Part shown: positions 50,106 through 58,858 of the stretch, in pieces
Numbering within the stretch: position 1 is the first letter of the stretch
Layout: every line of letters starts with the position of its first letter
DNA from: an uncultured Muribaculaceae bacterium
GTDB lineage: Bacteria; Bacteroidota; Bacteroidia; Bacteroidales; Muribaculaceae
Assembly: GCA_947632485.1 (NCBI GenBank)
Contig: CANRPJ010000008.1
Location: forward strand, 1-64,000
Direction of reading: 5' to 3'
DNA length: 64,000 bases
Translations under genes and position numbers: made by a program
Notes under the pieces: model-generated
The model's input: the letters and a program-made list of their open reading frames with translations, nothing else
Database searches by the model: none
What the model was told of the DNA's origin: nothing

Positions 50106-51023
50106 ATGAAATTCGGAAAGATTCTCGCTCTGGCGATGACCGGCGCCCTGGCCATGACGGCCTGCAAGGGCACCGACACAAAGGGCGATGCGGAAAGCAA
50201 GAAAGAAGTGGGCTTGCAGCTCTATTCTGTGCGCACGCTTCTGGATTCGGCAGCGGCTTACGACGGCGATGTGCCGGGTCTGCTCGACACTCTCGCCAAG
50301 ATGGGCTATACTCAGGCTGAGGCGGCTTACTACGACTCCAAAGCCGGCACATTCTATGGCATGGAGCCTGCGAAGCTGGCTCAGACGGCCGATTCGCTCG
50401 GCATCAGGTTTATGTCGTCTCACGCAGGCCGTCCGCTCAATGCCGAGGAGCTTCAGAGCGGCGATTACACCGCTTTCAAGGAGTATTGGGAGAAGGCAAT
50501 CAAGGATCATAAGGCGCTTGGTGTAGAATACCTCGTGCTCCCTTGGATGTCGGTGCCTGAGACTCTGGAGGACCTCGACAAGCAGTGCAAGGCTCTTGAT
50601 GAGGTGGGCGCGATGGCAGCCAAGGAAGGCATCAAATTCGGCTATCACAACCATTCCCATGAGTTTAAGACGGTGCAGGATTCCGTGATGTATGACTATA
50701 TGATCCAGCATACGGATCCCCAGAACGTGCTTTTCGAGATGGACGTGTATTGGGCTATGATGGGTCATGCAAGCCCGGTAGACTATTTCAAGAAGTATCC
50801 CGGCCGCTTCAAGCTCCTGCATATCAAGGACCGCAGGGAAATCGGACAGAGCGGCATGGTAGGCTTCGACGCAATTTTCGACAATGCCGAAACAGCCGGT
50901 ATGGAGACCTATTTCGTGGAGCTTGAAGAGGCTACCAACGATATCACCGAGGGCGTGAAGGAGAGTGTAGACTACCTCGTAGCCGCACCTTTCGTAAAGG
51001 CCTCGTATTCAAAATCGAAGTAA
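50106..51023 (+). CDS. Sugar phosphate isomerase/epimerase-like lipoprotein (TIM barrel)
   Basis: A 305-residue AP-endonuclease-2-like TIM barrel with a signal peptide and lipobox AMTAC near residue 20, so it is envelope-attached rather than cytoplasmic. Metal and substrate motifs include GYHNHSHEFKTVQDSVMYDY, LFEMDVYWAMMGHASPVDYF and GRFKLLHIKDRREIGQSGM, and a terminal metal-binding Glu lies in YFVELEEATNDI. Members next to Gfo/Idh/MocA and DUF1080 genes act on keto-sugars, for example by beta-elimination or isomerization. It lies between the DUF1080 gene and tatC. Confidence 0.87.
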   Translation: MKFGKILALAMTGALAMTACKGTDTKGDAESKKEVGLQLYSVRTLLDSAAAYDGDVPGLLDTLAKMGYTQAEAAYYDSKAGTFYGMEPAKLAQTADSLGIRFMSSHAGRPLNAEELQSGDYTAFKEYWEKAIKDHKALGVEYLVLPWMSVPETLEDLDKQCKALDEVGAMAAKEGIKFGYHNHSHEFKTVQDSVMYDYMIQHTDPQNVLFEMDVYWAMMGHASPVDYFKKYPGRFKLLHIKDRREIGQSGMVGFDAIFDNAETAGMETYFVELEEATNDITEGVKESVDYLVAAPFVKASYSKSK

Positions 51024-51098
51024 TTCACTATTCAGGGTGGAGGGCGCTTTGCGGCCCCTCCATTCACCAACGAAACCTTAATTATAGAATTCTGATCT

Positions 51099-51935
51099 AT
51101 GGCAGAAACCGAAAAAGAAATGTCTTTCTGGTCGCACCTGGAGGCCCTCAGATGGGTGCTGGTGCGGGTGGTGCTAATATATCTTGTGGTGGTAGGGTGT
51201 TGCTTCGCCGCGATGCCTCATATCTTCAATCAGGTGATTCTCGGGCCTACCACATCTGACTTTATATTGTATCGGTGGCTCAACGGGCTGCATGGCGACG
51301 GCACCTTCTTCCCCGACTTCGGGCAGGAGTTCAAGATCAACATAATCAATGTGAAGCTCGCCTCGCAGTTCATGACCCATATAAGCACCTCGTTTTTCCT
51401 GGGGCTCCTGATCATCTTCCCTTATCTGGTGTGTGAGCTCTGGATGTTTGTGCGTCCGGCGCTCTATGCCGGCGAGAGGAAGAGTGTGTTCGCCCTGATG
51501 ACGTTTGGAGTGCCGATGTTTTATCTGGGTTGCGGTGTGGGCTATTTCATCGTGTTTCCCTTCACTTTCCGGTTCCTGGCCATGTATGAGCTGGGTGGGG
51601 AAGTGACTAACCTGATCTCTCTGAGCTCCTACATGGATAATTTCCTGATGCTCGTGTTTGTGATGGGGGTAGTGTTCGAGTTGCCTTTTGTGGCCTGGAT
51701 ATTGTCGAGAATGGGTCTTATCACTTCGCAGCTGCTTCGGAAGGTGCGTAAGCATGCCGTAGTAGTGTTGTTGGTGCTTGCCGCCATAATCACCCCCACC
51801 GGCGATCCCTTTACCCTGATGACGGTGTTCGTGCCTCTTTATCTGCTTTATGAGTTCAGCGTGATTCTGACCAGAGGGGGCAAGAAGAAGCAGGAAGAGG
51901 AGACTGACGAGGATCTGGCGCTTGCCGAGAGCTAA
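51099..51935 (+). CDS. tatC: Sec-independent protein translocase TatC
   Basis: A 278-residue protein with six predicted helices. The N-terminal EKEMSFWSHLEALRWVLVRV contains the conserved SFxxHLEELR-like motif, and KSVFALMTFGVPMFYLGCGV and LELPFVAWILSRMG-like segments follow; the proline-rich ATPTGDPFTLMTVFVPLYLL end is usual. The C-terminal tail is long and charged (KKKQEEETDEDLALAES). It binds the twin-arginine signal and works with TatA (47389-47589). Three genes for envelope sugar enzymes lie between the two Tat genes. A GC-rich hairpin (51038-51062) precedes it. Confidence 0.93.
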   Translation: MAETEKEMSFWSHLEALRWVLVRVVLIYLVVVGCCFAAMPHIFNQVILGPTTSDFILYRWLNGLHGDGTFFPDFGQEFKINIINVKLASQFMTHISTSFFLGLLIIFPYLVCELWMFVRPALYAGERKSVFALMTFGVPMFYLGCGVGYFIVFPFTFRFLAMYELGGEVTNLISLSSYMDNFLMLVFVMGVVFELPFVAWILSRMGLITSQLLRKVRKHAVVVLLVLAAIITPTGDPFTLMTVFVPLYLLYEFSVILTRGGKKKQEEETDEDLALAES

Positions 51936-52052
51936 CTGAGGGCTGACTGAGGCCTCCTGTTCCAAGAGAAAGGAGATTTCAATAAGCAAAAAGTGGAGTT
52001 ATTCTGCTTTGAGCTTAATATTTGTTGTTATTTTCTATAATTTCTGATTTTG

Positions 52053-52083
52053 TTGGAATAAAACTGAGGTGATTCTAACTTTG
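52053..52083 (+). promoter_or_regulatory. Promoter of the O-acetylhomoserine sulfhydrylase gene
   Basis: TTG (52053-52055), 20-nt spacer and TAACTTTG (52076-52083), 29 nt before the ATG at 52112. The 120 nt before it are AT-rich with no further signal seen. Confidence 0.7.
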
Positions 52084-52111
52084 CGCCAGAATAAGTAAAA
52101 AAGATGGTGAT

Positions 52112-53401
52112 ATGAAAAATCAGAAATTACATTTCGAGACCCTACAGCTCCATGTAGGTCAGGAAACTCCCGATCCCGCCACGGATTCACGCGCTGTGCC
52201 GATTTATCAGACTACTTCCTATGTGTTCCGCAACTCGCAGCATGCTGCCGACCGCTTCGGCCTGCGCGATGCCGGCAATATCTACGGACGTCTCACCAAC
52301 TCTACTCAGGGAGTGCTTGAAGAGCGAATCGCGGCCCTTGAGGGTGGGGTGGCGGCGCTTGCCGTGGCCAGTGGCGCGGCGGCGATATCGTATGCTCTTG
52401 AGAATGTGCTCCAGAATGGCGACCATGTGGTGGCGGCCGATAATCTCTACGGTGGCTCCTACAATCTGATAGCGCATACCTTCAAGCCGCGCGGCATCAG
52501 CTCGACCTTTGTAGATGTCCGGAATTTCGATGAGGTGGAAGCTGCGATCCGGCCAAATACGAAGGCGCTCTTTGTCGAGACTTTCGGAAATCCCAACTCC
52601 GATGTGACCGATATAGATCGTCTCGCCGAGATAGCCCACAGGCATAATATCCCCCTGATAGTAGACAATACCTTTGCCTCGCCTTTCCTGATGAGGCCGA
52701 TAGAGCATGGCGCTGACGTTGTGGTGCATTCAGCCACTAAGTTTCTCGGCGGCCACGGCACTACGCTCGGCGGAGTGATAATAGACGGCGGCACATTCAA
52801 CTGGAAGTCGGATCCTGAGAAATTTCCGACGCTTGCCAAGCCTGATCCGAGCTATCATGGAGCGGTGTTTGCCGATGTGGCCGGCCCGGCAGCCTTTGCC
52901 ACCCGTATCAGAGCCGTGTTGCTGCGCGATACCGGAGCCGCAATCTCGCCTTTCAATGCCTTCCTGCTTCTGCAGGGCGTGGAGACGCTTTCGCTCAGGA
53001 TTGAGCGGCATGTGGAGAATGCCCTTAAGGTGGTGGAGTTTCTTGAGAGTCACCCGAAGGTAACGAAGGTGAACCACCCCTCTCTGCCCGCTCACCCGGA
53101 CCATGAGCTCTATAAGAAGCTATATCCCGACGGCGCAGGAAGCATCTTCACAATAGAAATAGCTGGCGGACAGGAAGAAACCTGGCGGTTTATCGATTCC
53201 CTGAAGCTCTTCTCGCTTCTGGCCAATGTGGCCGATGTGAAGAGTCTGGTTATCCACCCCTACACCACTACTCACTCGCAGCTTTCCGAGGAGGAGCTGG
53301 AGCGGCAGCATATCACTCCCTCAACCGTGCGCCTCAGTATCGGTACCGAGCATATCGATGATATTCTGGCCGATCTCTCGCAGGCTCTCGATAAAATCTG
53401 A
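52112..53401 (+). CDS. metY: O-acetylhomoserine sulfhydrylase (Cys/Met PLP enzyme)
   Basis: A 429-residue gamma-family PLP enzyme, the usual MetY length. LQLHVGQETPDPATDSRAVP and YQTTSYVFRNSQHAADRF at the N-terminus, NIYGRLTNSTQGVLEERIAA, and VVVHSATKFLGGHGTTLGGV with the PLP lysine are typical. The C-terminal TTHSQLSEEELERQHITPS is also conserved in the family. It makes homocysteine from O-acetylhomoserine and sulfide. It is a single gene with its own promoter; MetY and cystathionine gamma-synthase can be confused, but the insert around residue 230-260 favours MetY. Confidence 0.9.
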   Translation: MKNQKLHFETLQLHVGQETPDPATDSRAVPIYQTTSYVFRNSQHAADRFGLRDAGNIYGRLTNSTQGVLEERIAALEGGVAALAVASGAAAISYALENVLQNGDHVVAADNLYGGSYNLIAHTFKPRGISSTFVDVRNFDEVEAAIRPNTKALFVETFGNPNSDVTDIDRLAEIAHRHNIPLIVDNTFASPFLMRPIEHGADVVVHSATKFLGGHGTTLGGVIIDGGTFNWKSDPEKFPTLAKPDPSYHGAVFADVAGPAAFATRIRAVLLRDTGAAISPFNAFLLLQGVETLSLRIERHVENALKVVEFLESHPKVTKVNHPSLPAHPDHELYKKLYPDGAGSIFTIEIAGGQEETWRFIDSLKLFSLLANVADVKSLVIHPYTTTHSQLSEEELERQHITPSTVRLSIGTEHIDDILADLSQALDKI

Positions 53402-53443
53402 GTAAGAGCGCTCCAGCGGTAGGTGTAAGTCGGCGATTTTGCG

Positions 53444-53451
53444 TACCTTTG
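53444..53451 (+). promoter_or_regulatory. -7 box of the GH92 gene
   Basis: TACCTTTG matches TAnnTTTG exactly, 26 nt before the ATG at 53478. It lies after an open upstream start at 53439, which argues against that start. No clear TTG partner. Confidence 0.5.
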
Positions 53452-53477
53452 TAAAAATCAAAGACCTTACACTTTCA

Positions 53478-55778
53478 ATGAAAGCTTCAAGAAGTATTTT
53501 ATCGCTTTTTCTGGCCGGGCTCGCGGTCGCCTCAGCTCTCCATGCGGAGGCGCGGCGGCCGGAGTCGACGGCAGATCTGGTAAATCCCTTGATGGGAACC
53601 TATTCTTCCATAAGCCTCAGTAATGGCAACACGGTGCCTTCCGTAGCTGTGCCATGGGGCATGAACCAGTGGATTCCCCAGACCGGCAAGATGGGCAACG
53701 GCTGGAGCTATACTTACGATGGCGAGAAGATCCGCGGCTTCAAGCAGACGCATCGGCCGAGCCCCTGGATCAATGATTTCGGCCAGATGAGCCTGATGCC
53801 CGTAAGCGGAGAGTTGCGCACCAACGAAGATGACCGGGCTGCCTGGTTCTCTCATAAGACGGAGGAGTCGCGCCCGTACTATTATAAGGTGTATCTGGCG
53901 GATCATGACGTATGGGCCGAGATGACTCCTACAGATCGCGCGGCAATGTTCCGCTTCTCTTTTCCTGAGCAGGATCAGAGCTGGGTGGTGGTCGATGGCT
54001 TCGATCGCGGCTCGATGATCAGGATTGAGCCGGAGAAGAACCGCGTGGTAGGCTATTCTACCCGCAATAGCGGCGGAGTGGCCGATGGATTCCGCAACTG
54101 GTTTGTCGTGGAGTTCGACAGGCCGGTGGCCGAGGCGGTAGTGTGGGACGGCGAAGGAGTGAAGAAAGGTCAGAAGGAGCTGACGGGCAATCATTCCGGA
54201 GCCGCAGTGCGCTTCTCTACCAAAGCCGGCGAGAAGGTCGGTGCCCGTGTGGCTACTTCCTTCATAAGCCTAGAGCAGGCAGAGCAGAATCTTAAGGAGA
54301 CCGACGGCAAGGACTTCGAAACCGTGAAGGCTGATGCCAAGAAGCAATGGGAAGATGTGCTTGGCCGGGTGGAGATCGAGAGCGACGACACTGATCGCCT
54401 CCGCACCTTCTACAGCTGCCTCTACCGCGCTCTTCTCTTCCCCCATAAGATGCATGAGGTGACGGCTGACGGACGCACAGTGCACTGGAGCCCCTCAACG
54501 GGTGAGGTGACCGACGGCTATCTTTACACCGGTACAGGATTTTGGGATACCTTCCGCGCCCTCTTCCCGCTTCTGAACCTTCTCTATCCGGAGGAGGCTG
54601 CGAAGATGACGCAGGGCTGGCTAAATTTCTATCGCGAGAGCGGTTTCATTCCTGAATGGTCAAGCCCCGGCCACCGCGGCTGCATGGTGGGCAACAACAG
54701 CGCCTCTGTAGCTGCCGATGCCATTCTGAAAGAGCAGATAACCGGGAAGGACGCCGAAGAGCTCTATGAAGCTCTCTTAGAGGCTACTACGGCGGTTCAC
54801 CCTACGGTGGAATCGTCGGGCCGACTGGGTCATGAATGGTACAATAAGCTGGGATATGTGCCCTCAGACCAGGGTATCAACGAAAGCGGGGCGCGTACGC
54901 TGGAATACGCCTACGATGACTGGGCAATCCTGCAGGCAGCCAAGAAGCTCAACCGGCCGAAAAAGGAGCAAGAGGAGCTGGCGAAGCGCGCGATGAACTA
55001 TAAGAATCTTTACGACCCGTCGGTAGGGCTGATGCGCGGGCGTCAGACCGATGGCTCCTGGAAGCCTGATTTCAGTCCTTACAAATGGGGCGATGTGTTT
55101 ACGGAGGGTAATCCTCTTCACTACACCTGGAGTGTGTTTCAAGACGTAGCCGGTCTCATTGACCTTATGGGCGGCCCGGAAGCCTTCACTGCCAAGCTTG
55201 ATAGCGTGATGATTCTTCCGCCGATATTCGACGACTCCTACTATGGCGGCACTATCCATGAGATCCGCGAGATGCAGATAGCGGGCATGGGCAACTATGC
55301 CCATGGCAACCAGCCGATTCAGCACATGCTCTATCTCTATCCCTATGCCGGGGAGCCCTGGAAGACCCAGCATTGGGTGCGCGAAACGATGGATCGCCTA
55401 TATGCCGCAACCCCCGACGGCTATTGCGGCGATGAGGACAACGGACAGACTTCGGCATGGTATATCTTCTCAGCCCTCGGTTTCTATCCGGTGATACCGG
55501 CTGGCGGCGAGTATGTGGTAGGCGCGCCTCTGTTTGATCGCGCGGTGCTTCATCTGCCTGAGGGCAAGAAGGTTGAGATAAAGGCTCCGGGCGCTCCCGA
55601 TAAGCGCTATGTGGGCGATCTCAAGGTGAACGGTAAGAAGCATACCTATGGGGCGATAAGCTACGATACGCTGCGCTCCGGTGCCGAGCTCGACTTCACT
55701 ATGAGCTCCGAGCCGGTGAAGACCCGTGGCACTGCGGCCTCCGATGCGCCCTACTCCTTCTCCCGGGAGAAGAGATAA
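53478..55778 (+). CDS. GH92 family alpha-mannosidase
   Basis: The start was chosen at the ATG at 53478 (MKASRSILSLFLAG), which opens a signal peptide (ends ALHAEA) and lies after the -7 box. This gives 766 residues, the usual GH92 size. N-terminal beta domain: DLVNPLMGTYSSISLSNGNT, AVPWGMNQWIPQTGKMGNGW. Catalytic (alpha/alpha)6 domain: TGFWDTFRALFPLLNLLYPE, GNQPIQHMLYLYPYAGEPWK and GDEDNGQTSAWYIFSALGFY, the latter in the usual Ca2+-dependent active-site region. GH92 enzymes remove alpha-mannose from N-glycans or mannans by inversion. It stands alone with its own promoter and no local SusCD pair, so its partner uptake locus is elsewhere. Confidence 0.92.
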   Translation: MKASRSILSLFLAGLAVASALHAEARRPESTADLVNPLMGTYSSISLSNGNTVPSVAVPWGMNQWIPQTGKMGNGWSYTYDGEKIRGFKQTHRPSPWINDFGQMSLMPVSGELRTNEDDRAAWFSHKTEESRPYYYKVYLADHDVWAEMTPTDRAAMFRFSFPEQDQSWVVVDGFDRGSMIRIEPEKNRVVGYSTRNSGGVADGFRNWFVVEFDRPVAEAVVWDGEGVKKGQKELTGNHSGAAVRFSTKAGEKVGARVATSFISLEQAEQNLKETDGKDFETVKADAKKQWEDVLGRVEIESDDTDRLRTFYSCLYRALLFPHKMHEVTADGRTVHWSPSTGEVTDGYLYTGTGFWDTFRALFPLLNLLYPEEAAKMTQGWLNFYRESGFIPEWSSPGHRGCMVGNNSASVAADAILKEQITGKDAEELYEALLEATTAVHPTVESSGRLGHEWYNKLGYVPSDQGINESGARTLEYAYDDWAILQAAKKLNRPKKEQEELAKRAMNYKNLYDPSVGLMRGRQTDGSWKPDFSPYKWGDVFTEGNPLHYTWSVFQDVAGLIDLMGGPEAFTAKLDSVMILPPIFDDSYYGGTIHEIREMQIAGMGNYAHGNQPIQHMLYLYPYAGEPWKTQHWVRETMDRLYAATPDGYCGDEDNGQTSAWYIFSALGFYPVIPAGGEYVVGAPLFDRAVLHLPEGKKVEIKAPGAPDKRYVGDLKVNGKKHTYGAISYDTLRSGAELDFTMSSEPVKTRGTAASDAPYSFSREKR

Positions 55779-55806
55779 CTTGATTGTAAAATCCTGATTT
55801 ATAATT

Positions 55807-55834
55807 GAAAGCATGGTCTCGCGGCCATGCTTTC
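55807..55834 (+). terminator. Hairpin terminator candidate after the GH92 gene
   Basis: Perfect arms GAAAGCATGG (55807-55816) and CCATGCTTTC (55825-55834) around an 8-nt loop. No proper T-run follows, so termination strength is uncertain. Confidence 0.6.
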
Positions 55835-55857
55835 ATCGTATCTGAGCAGATAAAAAA

Positions 55858-55884
55858 ATAGACTCGCAATCACTGCGCGTCTAT
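55858..55884 (+). terminator. Second hairpin after the GH92 gene
   Basis: ATAGAC (55858-55863)/GTCTAT (55879-55884) with inner CGC/GCG, preceded by seven A and followed by ATTTT, so it could end transcription in either direction. Confidence 0.5.
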
Positions 55885-56260
55885 ATTTTCTCAGACTCAT
55901 CGAGTAACCAACGACGAGGCTGAATAGTCCTAATCCTAATTATTAATCCATAACTTTACTAATGCAACAATAAAAACAATTGTCAATGAAACGATTTATG
56001 AGAAGAATGTCTTGCTTTGCTTCTTTAGTTTTGTTGGTTTTGTGCCGCGAAATTAATCTTTTTTTCTCACTTGCAAGAGTCCCGCAAAGAAAAATTGGAG
56101 GCGTTTTTTTGTGAATTTAACAAAATTTAACGCCCTGAGAATTAAGAGCTATGATATGCACTGAGCAGCAGTGGTTTGGCGCGATTGTGCAACGATGGAG
56201 TATATTATATGCAAACTATTAATACTCAGTATATTGTGTGCTATTGTGTGGTCTTATCCC
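55885..56260. other. Long AT-rich intergenic stretch without a convincing gene
   Basis: Between the GH92 hairpins and the promoter of the second export operon the DNA is AT-rich with poly-T and poly-A runs and no coding frame that looks real. A 104-codon open frame starts at 56171 and runs across the promoter to 56485, but it has no recognisable domain and a Bacteroidota promoter lies inside it, so it is probably not a gene. No tRNA or known riboswitch was recognised. Confidence 0.6.
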
Positions 56261-56290
56261 TTGCGGATTGACCTAAGTTTAGTAATTTTG
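56261..56290 (+). promoter_or_regulatory. Promoter of the TolC-HlyD-MFS operon
   Basis: TTG (56261-56263), 19-nt spacer and TAATTTTG (56283-56290), a perfect -7 box. The ATG of the TolC gene is at 56516, so the leader would be about 220 nt, with a hairpin GTCTGA/TCAGAC near 56421-56439. Confidence 0.6.
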
Positions 56291-56515
56291 CAGTGCAGTT
56301 CACAAAGAGCTGCTCCAAATGTCAATAAAGGATTCCGCAAAGAGCGCTTCTGCAGCGCGCGTAGAGAACTACGCTTTCAAAGAGAACTGGAAGAGCACGG
56401 CCGGCAGGGCCGGTTGCATTGGTCTGAGTTGATATCAGACGTTACAGTGGTCTCGCCCGGAGAATCGCGGGCTGACTACGACTAAAATCCAGTAATTCAA
56501 CTTTATCTCTTTCTT

Positions 56516-57835
56516 ATGAACAATCAACGATTGCTCACAGGGCTGCTCGCGCTGGCTCTGTCGGGCGCGGTGACGTGCGCATTCGGGCAGGATTCCTTGA
56601 TGATTACCCTTGATCAACTGTTCGAAACTGCTGAGAACCACAGCAGGCAGCTCCGTCCCTCTTTTTCGGCCGAGGAGAAGGCCAGGCGTGAGGTTAGCGT
56701 GGCCAAGGCCGCAAAGTTGCCTGATATTGGCGCTTCCCTTTCGTTAAGCTATATCGGCGATGGATTTACTATCCGGAGGAATTTCTCTGACTATCAGAAG
56801 GCTCCGATACCTCATCTGGGTAATTCACTGGGTGTGACAGTGAGCCAGCCGGTGTTTGCCGGTGGAGCTATCAATGCCGCTATTGACCTGGCGGAGCTGA
56901 AGCTTACAGCCTCGCGCTATGCCACAGAGCTCCAGAGGGATAATATCCGCTTCATGCTGACCGGATTCTACCTCGATATCTACAAATACTCCAATCTCAG
57001 AGGCGTAGTGGAAAGCAGCATCAGCCAGGCCAGGAAGATGCTTGAGGAGATGGAGGCGCGATACCGGCAGGGAGTGGCGCTCCGCAATGATATTACGCGC
57101 TATGAGCTCTTCTTATCGAATCTTGAGCTACAGCTTGTGAAAATCAATAATACGCTCAATATCCTCAACTCCAATCTTGTAAGCATAGCGGGGCTGCCTG
57201 AGTCCGCGGTGATAAAGCCGGATCCGGGTATCCTTGAGGGGGCGCTGCCATCGCAGGGAGAAGCGGTATGGCAGGCTGATGCCTCGGTTAACGCTCCGTC
57301 GATACGCCTGGCTCAGTCGAAAGTAGAGATCTCCCGCAAGGCCGAGACCCTCACCAGATCCGGACTGATGCCCAAGATCGGGCTGCAGGCCGCCTGGAAT
57401 GCGGAAGGACCTGTTCTTACGGAGGTACCCCCTATTAACCGTAATCTCAGCTACTGGTATGTAGGTGTAGGTGTGAGCTACAATATATCATCGCTCTTCA
57501 AGAGCAACAAGGATATTGCCTTAAACCGGGCTGCTACGGCTAATGCAGCCGATGAACTCGCGGCTGTGCGCGAGGATACGGAGCTGTCGGTGCGAGGTGA
57601 CTATATCCGCTATCTTGAGGCCTACGAGGAGCTGAAGACCAGGAAGGTAGGCGTGGAGCTCGCAGAGAGAAACTACTCAACTGTAGCTACCCGATATTCG
57701 GTCGATATGGCCCTGATTACCGATATGCTCGATGCGGCAAATGCCAAGCTTGATGCTGAGCAGCAGTTGGTAAATGCCCGTATAGATATCATTTACTATT
57801 ATTATAAACTTCTATTTACTTCAGGAAAGATATGA
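56516..57835 (+). CDS. TolC family outer-membrane efflux protein, second copy
   Basis: A 439-residue channel protein with signal peptide (ends AVTCAFGQ) and two OEP repeats: SFSAEEKARREVSVAKAAKL, LGVTVSQPVFAGGAINAAID in the first, and AQSKVEISRKAETLTRSGLM, DAANAKLDAEQQLVNARIDI in the second. It forms the outer duct for the HlyD and MFS proteins that follow. It overlaps the HlyD gene by 4 nt. It differs clearly from the TolC family protein at 36520, so the two operons are separate systems. Confidence 0.92.
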   Translation: MNNQRLLTGLLALALSGAVTCAFGQDSLMITLDQLFETAENHSRQLRPSFSAEEKARREVSVAKAAKLPDIGASLSLSYIGDGFTIRRNFSDYQKAPIPHLGNSLGVTVSQPVFAGGAINAAIDLAELKLTASRYATELQRDNIRFMLTGFYLDIYKYSNLRGVVESSISQARKMLEEMEARYRQGVALRNDITRYELFLSNLELQLVKINNTLNILNSNLVSIAGLPESAVIKPDPGILEGALPSQGEAVWQADASVNAPSIRLAQSKVEISRKAETLTRSGLMPKIGLQAAWNAEGPVLTEVPPINRNLSYWYVGVGVSYNISSLFKSNKDIALNRAATANAADELAAVREDTELSVRGDYIRYLEAYEELKTRKVGVELAERNYSTVATRYSVDMALITDMLDAANAKLDAEQQLVNARIDIIYYYYKLLFTSGKI

Positions 57836-58857
57836 AACGCGGTACAAAGAAGATAATCTCATATATAATGACCCTCGTGGTGATCCTGGGTGCCGGAATC
57901 TGGGTAGCCTCCAAGTTCGTTCACCCCGGGAGGGTCGAATTCACTTATAACGCGCAGATCCGGCGGCAGATCGTGCCTGTATGCAGCCGCGTGCAGGGCT
58001 ATATAAAAGAGATCCGGTTTAAGGAATACGAGCCGGTGAGAAAGGGAGATACACTTGTGGTGATCGATGATGCCGACATGCGTCTGCGTGTGGCTCAGGC
58101 TTGGGCAGATTATCAGAGCGCGCTTGCCGGCCGCACGGTGGCCGACAGGAGCGTAGGTGTGGCTTCGGCGAATGTAGCCGTGAGCGAGGCTTCGGTTTCG
58201 GAGGCTAAGGTGCTGATGGAGAATGCGGCGGTAGAGTTGGAAAGATACCGGAAGCTGCTTGAGAAAGATGCCGTGACCCGCCAGCAGTATGATGGGGCAG
58301 AAACGGACTATAAGGCGAAGAAAGCACGCTATGAGATGCTTGCGCAGCAGCGCTCCGCTACATCGACCGTGGTGGCGGAAAGCCGTCAGCGTCTGGCCCA
58401 GAACGACGCCGGCATTGGGCTCGCAAAAGCTCTGCTCGAAACGGCGGAACTCAACCTGTCGTATACGGTGATTACCGCTCCTTGCGATGGCTATGCCTCG
58501 CGTAAGGAGATTCAGGTAGGGCAGCTCGTGCAGCCGGGGCAGGTGATGCTCGATGTGGTAGATGATTCGGAGGTATGGATCGCCGCCAACTATAAGGAAA
58601 CCCAGATCAAGCATATTCACATTGGCAGTGAGGTGGATATAAAAGTAGACGCGCTTCCTGACCGGACTTTCAAGGGCAAGGTCGTGTCACTGTCTACGGC
58701 CTCGGGATCGGCGTTGTCATTGCTGCCTCAAGATAACTCGGCAGGAAATTTCGTGAAGGTGAGGCAGCGCATCCCGGTGAGGATAGAGCTTATAGATACA
58801 GCCTGCAGGCAGCTTCTGAGGGCGGGAATGAATGTGGAATGCGAGGTGAGATACTGA
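57832..58857 (+). CDS. HlyD/EmrA family membrane-fusion protein
   Basis: A 341-residue adaptor with an N-terminal helix (about 10-27, ISYIMTLVVILGAGIWVASK in part), lipoyl halves (IVPVCSRVQGYIKEIRFKEY and VITAPCDGYASRKEIQVGQL) and a long coiled coil (about 80-205). This is the EmrA layout that pairs with 14-helix MFS pumps such as EmrB. It overlaps the TolC gene by 4 nt and ends one base before the start of the MFS gene, so the three would form a tripartite exporter. Confidence 0.9.
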   Translation: MKRGTKKIISYIMTLVVILGAGIWVASKFVHPGRVEFTYNAQIRRQIVPVCSRVQGYIKEIRFKEYEPVRKGDTLVVIDDADMRLRVAQAWADYQSALAGRTVADRSVGVASANVAVSEASVSEAKVLMENAAVELERYRKLLEKDAVTRQQYDGAETDYKAKKARYEMLAQQRSATSTVVAESRQRLAQNDAGIGLAKALLETAELNLSYTVITAPCDGYASRKEIQVGQLVQPGQVMLDVVDDSEVWIAANYKETQIKHIHIGSEVDIKVDALPDRTFKGKVVSLSTASGSALSLLPQDNSAGNFVKVRQRIPVRIELIDTACRQLLRAGMNVECEVRY

Positions 58858-58858
58858 T

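Noticed and set aside
56171-56485. 104-codon open frame before the second TolC gene
   Set aside because: No domain, atypical composition, and a good Bacteroidota promoter lies inside it; more likely a leader region.
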